A DNA stretch of 7,306 bases from Candidatus Methanolliviera sp. GoM_oil (GCA_902158735.1 CABGHG010000083.1:1-7306); one strand, 5' to 3'; positions 1 to 6,432 are shown, counted from the stretch's first letter. Made by a program: numbers and translations. Notes: generated by a model from the letters alone, not told the origin.

Positions 1-69
1 TGCAAGTTCGTTATAGATGAAATAAAAAATAAAACTCCAATCCATATGGAAGAGATCCCAAGAAGATAG
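1..69 (+). CDS. C-terminal fragment of a MoaE-like protein (molybdopterin synthase large subunit), partial
   Basis: The window opens inside a rightward frame that gives 22 residues, CKFVIDEIKNKTPIHMEEIP followed by RR, and ends at TAG (67-69). The pattern of a Cys, an amphipathic 'IDEIK' helix, then 'PI' and acidic residues resembles the end of MoaE, which usually reads like 'IDxLKxxxPIWKKE'. MoaE is the catalytic subunit of molybdopterin synthase and transfers sulfur with MoaD to make the molybdenum/tungsten cofactor. If the alignment is right, the first active-site lysine (E. coli K119, in 'LK') is kept but the second (K126, in 'FWK') is replaced by Met. The chain also ends sooner than bacterial MoaE. 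Only 22 residues are visible, so the family call is recall from a short match and could be wrong. The gene is convergent with the DUF47 gene, with 71 bp between the stop codons. Confidence 0.42.
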   Translation, partial: CKFVIDEIKNKTPIHMEEIPRR

Positions 70-140
70 AGAATGTTGAGCGCAAAACTGATCTTTGTGT
101 TGAAGTAAAGTTCTTCGCCTATCGGCTTAAAGAGAAACCC

Positions 141-812
141 TCATCTGAAGACCAACGTTCTCATCCTATCCGCGGCTTTGGTTGCGGCATTCGAGATATC
201 TGAGAGCCTTTTAATTATTCCGGATAGGTGCCATATCTCTAGTACCTCCAATTCACCCTCGAGTTGAAAGAGCCTTCTTGCCGCATCCAGCTCGATCAAA
301 TCTATGACATGTTCGGCATCTTCTATCGGCCGGATAAGATTGATGATCTCTCTTCTTTCTCTCTTCCTAAAAGTAACTTTTGGCAAACGAGAAAATTTTG
401 CAACGACCACTCTGTACGCTTCCAGAAGGTCTAAAGTCTCGTCCATCATCTTTGAGAGGTACTCTTTTATCTCCTTTGGAACATTTTTGCTTTTCCTCAT
501 CGTCAGGAAGAGGGCTGCATCCTCGGCAGCATCCGCTATGGTATCTTGAGGCTTGATGAAGGAGAGAAGATCTTGCCGATCAACCGGAAGCAGGATGGAG
601 GAGGAGATCTTTGCCCTAATATCCTTTTTAATCAGATCAGATTGATGTTCAAGTCTGCTTACTTCCTCGGCATCGTCCCTTGCTCTCTCAAAATCTTCCT
701 CGCAAAAGGCATCAAGAACCTCTCTAAGCTTCCGTACAGATTCGATACCTTTGATCGCATGTTCGTAGAGTGGTTTGAACGGCGAATTTGCATATACTCT
801 CGGAACCCTCAT
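141..812 (-). CDS. DUF47 / PhoU-like phosphate transport regulator paired with a PiT permease
   Basis: This is an all-helical cytoplasmic protein of 223 residues from the ATG at 812-810. The N-terminal 'NSPFKPLYEH' and the C-terminal 'ATKAADRMRTLVFR' are hallmarks of the TIGR00153/DUF47 family, which is distantly related to PhoU and is usually encoded beside Pit permeases. It is thought to control or assist the permease. Charged helices such as 'ARDDAEEVSRLEHQSDLIKK' and a conserved 'DTIADAAEDAA' stretch supply the acidic faces that bind metals in PhoU-like proteins. The frame stays open to an ATG at 860, giving 239 residues. I prefer 812 because family members start just before 'SPFKPL', because GGGAG (821-817) lies 4 nt upstream, and because the extra 48 nt contain a TATA-like box. 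The gene follows pit directly (pit stop at 866), so the two are probably co-transcribed. The stop is TGA at 143-141. Confidence 0.88.
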   Translation of the reverse strand: MRVPRVYANSPFKPLYEHAIKGIESVRKLREVLDAFCEEDFERARDDAEEVSRLEHQSDLIKKDIRAKISSSILLPVDRQDLLSFIKPQDTIADAAEDAALFLTMRKSKNVPKEIKEYLSKMMDETLDLLEAYRVVVAKFSRLPKVTFRKRERREIINLIRPIEDAEHVIDLIELDAARRLFQLEGELEVLEIWHLSGIIKRLSDISNAATKAADRMRTLVFR

Positions 813-830
813 TCTACTCCCTTTCTCTAT

Positions 831-841
831 CGATTTATAAG
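831..841 (-). promoter_or_regulatory. Possible internal TATA box for the DUF47 gene
   Basis: On the minus strand the sequence reads CTTATAAATCG, preceded by AAAA, which could act as a TFB recognition element. Its centre is about 24 nt from the preferred ATG at 812. It lies between the pit stop and that start, so the DUF47 gene could be transcribed separately from pit. The Shine-Dalgarno-like GGGAG would lie between box and start, and would only be used on the longer pit-DUF47 message. This is a motif match only. Confidence 0.35.
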
Positions 842-865
842 TTTTATCACTATTAAACATTTCTA

Positions 866-1876
866 CTACACCCCCAGATAAACGAGCCCACCAGATAGAC
901 CGAACGCTATTATTAGGGGGATCGGAATCGTGATGAGCCAGGACATAACTATCTCTTTGACTACCCCCAGGTTCACCGCCGAGATTCCCTTCGACAAGCC
1001 GACTCCGACGATTGACCCCACCAGCGTATGCGTCGTTGAAACGGGCAATCCCAAGTAAGAGCAGAACAGTACCACACTGGCGGTGGATATATCAGCTGCA
1101 AACCCGCTGCTTGGGACCAAATTCGTTATCTTAGTTCCCACGGTTTCAATCACCTTATATCCCCATGTAGCGACACCTATCACGATCCCAACTCCGCCCA
1201 ATGCCGTCAACGCCCGGAGGGGGATGCTGAGATTCGAGATTTCAACTGCCGCAGCCACCGGCCCGATCGCATTTGCGACGTCATTGCTGCCATGAGAGAA
1301 GGCAATGTAGCAGGAAGACGCGATCAGAAGATACCCAAATATTCTCTCCAATCTATTGATATCCTTTGACCTCTCTATCAAAAATTTACGAATGAGGAAG
1401 AGGAGAAGAAATGCCACCAAAGCTCCAGCCACTGGAGACAGAACCCAACTCGAAACGATCTTGACCAACACGCCCCACTCGATCTGGTTGAACTCTATGG
1501 CTTTTTTGAATACGGAGAATAGACCGAACCCTAACATCGCCCCAACCACGGAGTGGCTCGTCGAGACGGGCAACTCAAAGTAAGTTGCAATCATAACCCA
1601 TGATGCGGCCGCAAATGTCGCAGAAAGAAGACCTAACAAGGCTAAATGGGGATCAATCATCTCAATTGGAATGATTCCCTTTGCAACGGTTTTTGTAACC
1701 CTAGATCCAAAGATTACAGCGCCAAGAAAATCCGCTATTCCGGCATAGAGGATCACACGTCGGAGAGGTAATACGCCACTTCCCACCACATCCGCCATCG
1801 AATTTGCGAGGTCGTTCGCTCCTATATTCCATGCCATATAGAGTCCAACCAGCAATATAATGGCGATCAGGAGCAT
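866..1876 (-). CDS. pit: PiT-family inorganic phosphate permease
   Basis: This 336-residue polytopic membrane protein of the PiT family (PF01384) takes up phosphate, often as a metal-phosphate complex, with protons or sodium ions. The internal duplication is clear. The first half has GANDLAN (19-25) and LPVSTSHSVVGA (102-113). The second half repeats them as HGSNDVAN (195-202) and LPVSTTHTLVG (277-287). Hydrophobic segments run along the whole length, with one charged cytoplasmic stretch at about 163-178 ('RKFLIERSKDINRLER'). The length is short for the family and matches compact archaeal and bacterial forms without a large central loop. The ATG at 1876 begins a hydrophobic first helix that leads straight into GAND, so little can be missing. 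No Shine-Dalgarno site precedes it, but a TATA-like box lies 28 nt upstream, consistent with a leaderless message. The DUF47 gene follows immediately. The stop is TAG. Confidence 0.95.
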   Translation of the reverse strand: MLLIAIILLVGLYMAWNIGANDLANSMADVVGSGVLPLRRVILYAGIADFLGAVIFGSRVTKTVAKGIIPIEMIDPHLALLGLLSATFAAASWVMIATYFELPVSTSHSVVGAMLGFGLFSVFKKAIEFNQIEWGVLVKIVSSWVLSPVAGALVAFLLLFLIRKFLIERSKDINRLERIFGYLLIASSCYIAFSHGSNDVANAIGPVAAAVEISNLSIPLRALTALGGVGIVIGVATWGYKVIETVGTKITNLVPSSGFAADISTASVVLFCSYLGLPVSTTHTLVGSIVGVGLSKGISAVNLGVVKEIVMSWLITIPIPLIIAFGLSGGLVYLGV

Positions 1877-1897
1877 TGGTTTTTCAAAAACTATTTC

Positions 1898-1909
1898 TAT
1901 ATTTAAAAG
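1898..1909 (-). promoter_or_regulatory. TATA box of pit (proximal)
   Basis: The minus strand reads CTTTTAAATATA, centred about 28 nt before the pit ATG. The bases between box and start contain no GGAG/GGTG motif. This spacing predicts a leaderless or nearly leaderless transcript, as is common in many archaea. Confidence 0.5.
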
Positions 1910-1954
1910 TTTGTTTCTCTTGGCTTTCCGGAGTAATCAATCTTCAATCCTTTT

Positions 1955-1967
1955 CTTATTTATAAAG
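1955..1967 (-). promoter_or_regulatory. Second TATA-like box upstream of pit (distal)
   Basis: The minus strand reads CTTTATAAATAAG, a good match to the archaeal TATA consensus. It would start transcription near position 1936 and give pit a leader of about 60 nt. It lies 46 bp beyond the stop of the small membrane-protein gene. Together with the proximal box it suggests two start points for pit-DUF47. The same bases also read as an AT-rich box on the plus strand, but no plus-strand gene follows. Confidence 0.35.
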
Positions 1968-2012
1968 ATGAGGAATTATAGATTGCAGAAAGATCAATTT
2001 GAGATCAGCAAC

Positions 2013-2237
2013 TTATGCAAAGAGCGACCAGATCAAAGTTATAAATAGGGTGAGGAGGATTAAGAAGATACCGACAAGTAATGAGAGAAGCAACCAAAAT
2101 TCACGAGAGGATGCTCCCGTCTCTCTCTCAAAACTTTCTCGATCCCGCGCATATCCAAAGATTGCAAAAATTATGGTCATTGCGACGAAGGCCGTGATCA
2201 CTGCGACTGCCATCACTATCGGAATATCACTTATCAT
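2013..2237 (-). CDS. Small two-helix membrane protein, family unknown
   Basis: This 74-residue protein has hydrophobic segments at about 7-28 and 47-72. They are separated by a charged loop at about 29-46 ('YARDRESFERETGASSREF'). I do not recognise the family. It is probably a real gene: GAGGTGG (2254-2248) lies 10 nt before the ATG as a good archaeal Shine-Dalgarno site, a TATA-like box lies further upstream, and the frame ends in TAA close to the pit promoter. The antisense frame over the same bases is longer (106 codons) but reads as low-complexity Ser/Arg/Thr. The helical-hairpin layout could suit an accessory subunit or a small membrane scaffold. It sits between ubiA (70 bp away) and pit, with its own promoter-like sequence, so no partner can be assigned. 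Confidence 0.7.
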   Translation of the reverse strand: MISDIPIVMAVAVITAFVAMTIIFAIFGYARDRESFERETGASSREFWLLLSLLVGIFLILLTLFITLIWSLFA

Positions 2238-2289
2238 CTATCTTCTTCCACCTCTCAAATTTTCTACTTTTTTAACTTTTTTTCATCCC

Positions 2290-2299
2290 TTATTTAAGC
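2290..2299 (-). promoter_or_regulatory. TATA box of the small membrane-protein gene
   Basis: The minus strand reads GCTTAAATAA, about 57 nt upstream of the ATG at 2237. Initiation about 26 nt downstream would leave a leader of roughly 30 nt that carries the GAGGTGG ribosome site. The box lies in the 70-bp gap after the ubiA stop. The rest of that gap is a purine-rich, A-run stretch with no other recognisable feature. Confidence 0.4.
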
Positions 2300-2307
2300 T
2301 TTTGAGT

Positions 2308-3168
2308 TCAAACCTGTAAAAAACCTATTGGGAATAGCGTCATAAGACGTATCACCCCAATTACTGCGTATAGTTCCATCCACCTGATCTTCAATGGATT
2401 GGATACCACTGACTTATTAACGTTTGAGAGCCCGACTGTTAAGATGGCAACCAATGCCAGATAGGCCAAGCATATAATGTGAGATATGTCTAACAGAGGA
2501 TTAAACTTAACTAATGGCATTAGCGACAAAAAACAACTTATAAAGACCAGAATAGTTACAACCGATTGAAGACGCCCCATCACCTCCTCAGACGTCGTCG
2601 TGAACGTATTTAAAACGTAGTTTTCCGCGTCCAGTTTTCTGTCAACTATACCACCATCGATGAATACAGTTAGGCTGGTGAACCCAAATACCAGTAGAAT
2701 CGGGCCAATATATCCCACCATCAGAAGAGGTGCTAATCCGAGTAAGAAGTTTGATACCAGATCGAATACTCGCGTCCTCTTGAAGATACAGGAATAGAGC
2801 ACCACCATCACGATCGAGACGATGAATATGATAAGTTGGAAGTATCCGATCATCGCCACCATGAGACCTGCCATGGCGGCCAGTGCCACACACATCTTCT
2901 TTAAGATCGTTACGTGATCTGGTCTATTATATGTAAACTTCCAGTATTTATCCGATTTAAAATCTAGATCTCGGTCTATTATATCGTTGAACATGAATGC
3001 CGCCATCATTATGAACCCCATGCTAAAAGCCGAGATCAAAATTGCCGGACCTCTTAATTCGCTCAATGTTATACCGGATAAGAGCGTTATTATAAATCCA
3101 GAGAGAAAGACTTCATGGTAGTGCTTCCAGATGGCAAAAGGTATCTCTGTCCTCATATCACCCAACAA
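2308..3168 (-). CDS. UbiA-superfamily membrane prenyltransferase, divergent
   Basis: This 286-residue, mostly hydrophobic protein has about eight or nine predicted helices. UbiA enzymes transfer a polyprenyl group from its diphosphate to an aromatic, glycerol-lipid or sugar acceptor, using two Asp-rich, Mg-binding loops. The first loop here is N61-D62-x-x-D65-x-x-x-D69, with NRP at 81-83. The second-half elements are 'YSCIFKR' (125-131) and D171, D176 and D180 in 'DGGIVDRKLDAEN'. In typical members NRP follows the last Asp within a few residues. Here 11 residues (70-80, rich in Lys/Asp/Tyr) intervene and the usual 'RPIPSG' is absent, so this is not an obvious DGGGP synthase or UbiA/MenA orthologue. 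The frame opens with TTG at 3168. An ATG four codons later (3156) has GGGTGAT directly before it, and either could be used. The gene follows the glycosyltransferase by 4-16 bp, so they are probably one operon. Confidence 0.8.
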   Translation of the reverse strand: MLGDMRTEIPFAIWKHYHEVFLSGFIITLLSGITLSELRGPAILISAFSMGFIMMAAFMFNDIIDRDLDFKSDKYWKFTYNRPDHVTILKKMCVALAAMAGLMVAMIGYFQLIIFIVSIVMVVLYSCIFKRTRVFDLVSNFLLGLAPLLMVGYIGPILLVFGFTSLTVFIDGGIVDRKLDAENYVLNTFTTTSEEVMGRLQSVVTILVFISCFLSLMPLVKFNPLLDISHIICLAYLALVAILTVGLSNVNKSVVSNPLKIRWMELYAVIGVIRLMTLFPIGFLQV

Positions 3169-3172
3169 TATT

Positions 3173-4081
3173 TTAAATGATCGATCCCAATTCTTCTAAA
3201 ATCCCCTCAAGTAAACCCATCACACCCCCACCTACTCTCCCAATGCCGACCTTGGAGGAATCACTCTTTGAGATCGTGCCGGTTGCTATCATGAGCACCG
3301 CTATGAGTTCGTCTATTAGAGCCCTTCCAGCCATCTGTCCAACCGACCTTCCTCCCCCATAAGCGTCTGGGTGGTCGTCATAAAATATGGCGCTCCATAA
3401 AGCATCATTATACATCTTCATCATATACCGTTTAGTGTTTGGAGAATTTTTGTGATATACTCTTGCCTTTTGATTATAGACTATCTTACCTCCTTCTTTT
3501 GCTATACGGTACATCAGATCCATATCCTCATATAGAATATAATCCGTGTTAAACCCCCTAACTCGATCCACCGTCTCTTTATTCAACAGTACGTTACGGG
3601 TTTGATAAGCAAAATCTACCTCCACCCCATCGACTTTGACAAATGCTGGGTTGTGTTCTTTAACATCCGCCTGCACACCTTCTCCAAAGACTCCAGTCAG
3701 CCCCCCCACAACATCTACATTATCTTCTATTTCAGCAGAATTGGATAATACAGAACGTTCCAGTTCTTTCAGCCAGTTAACATCTGCGATGCAATCTGAA
3801 TCGGTCATGGCTACATATTCACCGTTCGCCAGATTCATGATCATATTTCTCCCCGTTGCGATATTTCCCTCCTTCTGAGTTATCATTATTGGCAGACCGC
3901 TTGATCTGTAAAGATCTACCCTTTCATCGAGTAGTTCTTTCGTTCCGTCGGTGGAGAAGGCATCTACAATGATGATCTCGTCTGGCATTCTCGATTGATG
4001 CATTATGCTGTCCAGTGTTTCTACAACCCAATTGTCGTTTTTCACAGTAATGCCAACCGATATCTTCAATCTTTTACACAC
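3173..4081 (-). CDS. Family 2 glycosyltransferase (GT-A fold)
   Basis: This 302-residue enzyme transfers a sugar from a nucleotide- or lipid-linked donor at the cytoplasmic face. The GT2 order is clear: a first beta-strand 'ISVGITVKND' (7-16), 'VDAFSTDGT' (39-47) in the nucleotide-binding region, and 'GRNMIMNLANGEYVAMTDSD' (77-96). The metal-binding DxD is D94-S-D96. The acceptor-side 'YEDMDLMYR' (184-192) holds the likely catalytic E185-D186, followed by 'ARVYHKN' (206-212). The tail after about 245 contains a hydrophobic segment (about 257-270) and a Gly-rich amphipathic end that could contact membrane. The start is GTG at 4081. No good Shine-Dalgarno site precedes it, but a TATA-like box centres 26 nt upstream, which suggests a leaderless GTG start. 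The UbiA gene follows within 4-16 bp, so the acceptor or carrier may be a prenyl lipid. The sugar is not predictable from sequence. Confidence 0.9.
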   Translation of the reverse strand: MCKRLKISVGITVKNDNWVVETLDSIMHQSRMPDEIIIVDAFSTDGTKELLDERVDLYRSSGLPIMITQKEGNIATGRNMIMNLANGEYVAMTDSDCIADVNWLKELERSVLSNSAEIEDNVDVVGGLTGVFGEGVQADVKEHNPAFVKVDGVEVDFAYQTRNVLLNKETVDRVRGFNTDYILYEDMDLMYRIAKEGGKIVYNQKARVYHKNSPNTKRYMMKMYNDALWSAIFYDDHPDAYGGGRSVGQMAGRALIDELIAVLMIATGTISKSDSSKVGIGRVGGGVMGLLEGILEELGSII

Positions 4082-4100
4082 GCGACGTGATCTATCCTTT

Positions 4101-4113
4101 CAAATATTTAATA
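4101..4113 (-). promoter_or_regulatory. TATA box of the glycosyltransferase-ubiA unit
   Basis: The minus strand reads TATTAAATATTTG, centred about 26 nt before the GTG start at 4081. It is one half of a 97-bp divergent intergenic region (4082-4178) shared with the racemase-like gene. The two boxes are about 48 bp apart, so a regulator bound between them could act on both genes. Confidence 0.5.
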
Positions 4114-4148
4114 ATAACGATATGGTTGGGTCTAAGATAGGCACAAAT

Positions 4149-4159
4149 GATTTATACTA
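4149..4159 (+). promoter_or_regulatory. TATA box of the racemase-like gene
   Basis: The plus strand reads GATTTATACTA, centred about 24 nt before the ATG at 4179. No ribosome-binding motif lies in the bases between (AAAATGAAATGTCTCTTCC). Two out-of-frame ATGs lie there as well. The spacing fits a leaderless transcript starting at or beside the ATG. Confidence 0.5.
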
Positions 4160-4178
4160 AAAATGAAATGTCTCTTCC

Positions 4179-5291
4179 ATGACGATGCTTAAAGGTAAGA
4201 AGGTTCTCGACTTAACAAGGCTACTTCCTGGCCCCTATTGTACGTGGATTCTCTCAAAACTTGGAGCGGACGTGTTAAAAATAGAGGATCCGGGATATGA
4301 GGATTACTCTAGAAGCACCCCCCTTTATGATCTGATAAATGCCGGAAAGAAGAGTATGACATTAAATTTAAAGAACAGTTTCGGAAGAGAGATATTTTTG
4401 GATTTGGTGTCCAGAGCGGATATTTTGATAGAGAGTTTTAGACCCGGAGTTATGAAAAGACTCGGGGTAGGATATGAAACTCTAAAAGAGCACAATGAAA
4501 AGATCATATTCTGTTCCATCTCCGGTTATGGACAGAACGGCCCGTATAAAGATGTTCCCGGGCACGACATAAACTATATGAGTATATCAGGTCTGCTCGG
4601 GATAAACAGGACGGAGGATTCTCCGGTGATACCTGGAATGCAGATCGCAGATATTGGAGGGGGGATGTTTGGGGCTCTATCTATATTGGCGAGCCTTTAT
4701 AGAAGAGAGATCAACGGAAGGGGAGAATATATCGATGTATCGATGACGGATGTCGTGAACTGTATCTTCAATGTTGCATATCAAGGGTTTATTGGTGGTG
4801 AAGAAAGTATCTTAAAAGGAGGAAAAACAATTTTAACCGGTTTATTACCATTCTATAATATATATGAGACAAAAGATGGGAAATTTATCTCGTTAGGTGC
4901 CATCGAACCAAAATTTTGGAATAATTTCTGCCTAAAAATAAAAAGAGAGGATTTAATCCAAAAACAATACGATATATCTGTTGTAGAAGAGCTTAAAAAG
5001 ATATTTTTAAAGAAAATGAGAGAAGAATGGATAGAAATATTTAAAGGGACAGACGCACTGATAACACCGGTATATTCTCCTGAAGAGGTCTTTAATGATC
5101 CACAGATAGAATACAGAGGAGTTTTTGATCGAGAGAAGAAAAGTCTAAACCTTCCGGTTAAATTCTTGGAAACCACCACGAATAAGGGAGAAAAAGCTCC
5201 AAAGATGGGCGAGAGCACACACGAGATACTGGCGGAGTTGGGTTATGAAGAGAAGGATATAGAAGATTTGAGGAAGAGAGGAGCGGTTTAA
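4179..5291 (+). CDS. CaiB/BaiF-family enzyme, probable alpha-methylacyl-CoA racemase-like
   Basis: This is a 370-residue class III CoA-transferase-fold protein. Family landmarks are 'VLDLTRLLPGPYCT' (9-22), 'LGADVLKIEDP' (28-38), 'FRPGVMKRLG' (87-96) and 'GRGEYIDVSMTD' (180-191). Residues that separate racemases from transferases are present. H129 lies in 'GHDINY', D158 in 'ADIGGG' and E243 in 'GAIEPKF'; they match H126, D156 and E241 of the M. tuberculosis racemase MCR. R88 matches its R91. Formyl-CoA transferase-like members lack the His of the GHD motif. Such racemases invert the 2-methyl centre of branched acyl-CoAs through an enolate. Length fits the family (about 360-380). The start is ATG at 4179; a second ATG at 4185 is possible. 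The gene is monocistronic, divergent from the glycosyltransferase and convergent with the next gene. G+C is very low at 4801-5040. A transferase with another CoA pair remains possible. Confidence 0.85.
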   Translation: MTMLKGKKVLDLTRLLPGPYCTWILSKLGADVLKIEDPGYEDYSRSTPLYDLINAGKKSMTLNLKNSFGREIFLDLVSRADILIESFRPGVMKRLGVGYETLKEHNEKIIFCSISGYGQNGPYKDVPGHDINYMSISGLLGINRTEDSPVIPGMQIADIGGGMFGALSILASLYRREINGRGEYIDVSMTDVVNCIFNVAYQGFIGGEESILKGGKTILTGLLPFYNIYETKDGKFISLGAIEPKFWNNFCLKIKREDLIQKQYDISVVEELKKIFLKKMREEWIEIFKGTDALITPVYSPEEVFNDPQIEYRGVFDREKKSLNLPVKFLETTTNKGEKAPKMGESTHEILAELGYEEKDIEDLRKRGAV

Positions 5292-5299
5292 ATTTAATA

Positions 5300-6409
5300 T
5301 CATTCTTTGAAATGATCTAACACCTCCCCCAAACATTTGTATGAACTCTTCACCTTGCCGAAGTCTCCGAAGTATGTCTCATTCCATATCACAAGGTGCT
5401 CCAATCCCAGATCGGCGAACTTCTCCAATTTTTCTATGATCTCATCGGGAGTTCCCCAGAGATAGGTCTCTTGGATGACGTCGAGTGGGATCTTATCCAT
5501 CGCATCGAAGACATCTTTCTTCGAGATTCTGGAAGGAACAAAGTCTGTGAGCCCGTAAAAATCTTTGCCTAATGGATGTTCCAGCCCATACTTTTTAAAG
5601 ACGTATGCCGGCGTGGATAGAGCTTTTGCTTTTATAGAAGGGGTATCCATCACCCTTAGACATTCATCATGATCTCTATCGATGATGACGCTTGTATAGA
5701 GTCCTTTGGTGATCTTATCAAAATCCCTGCCCGCTTTTTTTGCCGCTTCTTCTATCAGTTGTAACTTATCTTTATACATCTCCAGATCGACCGAGAACGG
5801 AAGCCAGCCATCTCCGTATCTTCCGACGAGTCTGCACATTCGTTCTCTAACACCTCCGATCCAGATCGGCGGCCTCTCTTTTAGTGGAGGGAGCTCAAAT
5901 ACGGCATCTTTTAACTTCCAGAAATCTCCGTCAAAGTTTAAAAGTTCGTCTCTCTTGGAATTCCAGCAGAGCCTGATTATCCGCAGTGACTCCTCTAATC
6001 TGCTCACAATCTTCTCATATCTCAAACCGTACGGCTCGACATTCTCCTTCTCTCCTGCCCCAATGCCGAGAATGCACCTTCCTTTCGTTATATGTTCTAG
6101 TGTGGCGTAACTCTGGGCGATCATTGCGGGATGGTGCCTGATCGGTTCCGTTACGGCAGATCCAACGATTAGGTTTCTGCTTGCAGATGCAGCAGCCGCG
6201 ATTGAGAGCGTCGTCTCAAAGAATGTATGTGGGCTATATGTGGCAAACCCGCCAACGATCTCGGGCGTCCAGATAGACTGTGGCCACCACCCCATCAGGT
6301 GATCAGGGAACCATATAGAAGCGTATCCCTTCTCCTCAATATTTTTTGCCGTCTTTGGTATACCCTCGAAAGGAGGGAACGTCGGACCGACTGTTCCAAT
6401 CCTTAGCAT
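5300..6409 (-). CDS. F420-type luciferase-like (LLM) oxidoreductase
   Basis: This is a TIM-barrel protein of the bacterial luciferase superfamily, 369 residues from the ATG at 6409. Motifs in order are 'WFPDHL' (33-38), 'GSAVTEPIRHHP' (83-94), 'QSYATLEHITKGRCILGIGAGE' split over 99-120, 'EPYG' (125-128), 'PPIWIGG' (180-186) and 'GRYGDGWLP' (196-204). The 'GIGAGE...EPYG' block and the region around 'LKDAVFELPP' recall the mycobacterial phthiodiolone ketoreductase branch, which uses reduced F420. They do not resemble methylene-H4MPT reductase (Mer). It probably reduces or oxidises a ketone/alcohol or related group with F420; the substrate is unknown. The frame extends to an ATG at 6463, but that basic 18-residue extension covers a TATA-like stretch and overlaps a transposase remnant, so 6409 is preferred. 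The gene converges with the racemase-like gene, 8 bp apart. Confidence 0.88.
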   Translation of the reverse strand: MLRIGTVGPTFPPFEGIPKTAKNIEEKGYASIWFPDHLMGWWPQSIWTPEIVGGFATYSPHTFFETTLSIAAAASASRNLIVGSAVTEPIRHHPAMIAQSYATLEHITKGRCILGIGAGEKENVEPYGLRYEKIVSRLEESLRIIRLCWNSKRDELLNFDGDFWKLKDAVFELPPLKERPPIWIGGVRERMCRLVGRYGDGWLPFSVDLEMYKDKLQLIEEAAKKAGRDFDKITKGLYTSVIIDRDHDECLRVMDTPSIKAKALSTPAYVFKKYGLEHPLGKDFYGLTDFVPSRISKKDVFDAMDKIPLDVIQETYLWGTPDEIIEKLEKFADLGLEHLVIWNETYFGDFGKVKSSYKCLGEVLDHFKE

Positions 6410-6432
6410 ATCATTCTTCTCTCGTAATTCGT

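Noticed and set aside
2..140. A minus-strand open frame directly after the DUF47 TGA stop, reading hydrophobic residues such as 'FNTKISFALNILYLLGISSI', which could be a membrane-protein start or stop-codon readthrough.
   Set aside because: It has no ATG, GTG or TTG near its beginning. The overlapping ATGA frame stops after five codons. DUF47 ends naturally at 'TLVFR', and the plus strand at 1-69 reads as a convincing gene end, so this is probably an antisense artefact.
546..881. A 111-codon plus-strand frame opposite the DUF47 gene.
   Set aside because: It is fully antisense to a well-recognised family member and shows no domain or start signals.
2264..2284. Two T7 runs on the plus strand that could be a terminator.
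   Set aside because: No plus-strand gene ends nearby. On the transcribed strand they are A-runs inside the leader and promoter of the small membrane-protein gene.
1999..2319. A 106-codon plus-strand frame opposite the small membrane protein.
   Set aside because: It is rich in Ser/Arg/Thr with a run of Leu/Phe, has no ribosome site, and covers the other strand's promoter and Shine-Dalgarno site. The minus-strand frame has better start signals and a plausible membrane topology.
5706..6110. A 134-codon plus-strand frame opposite the LLM oxidoreductase.
   Set aside because: Its Ser/Pro-rich composition is typical of an antisense shadow. The LLM motifs on the other strand account for this DNA.
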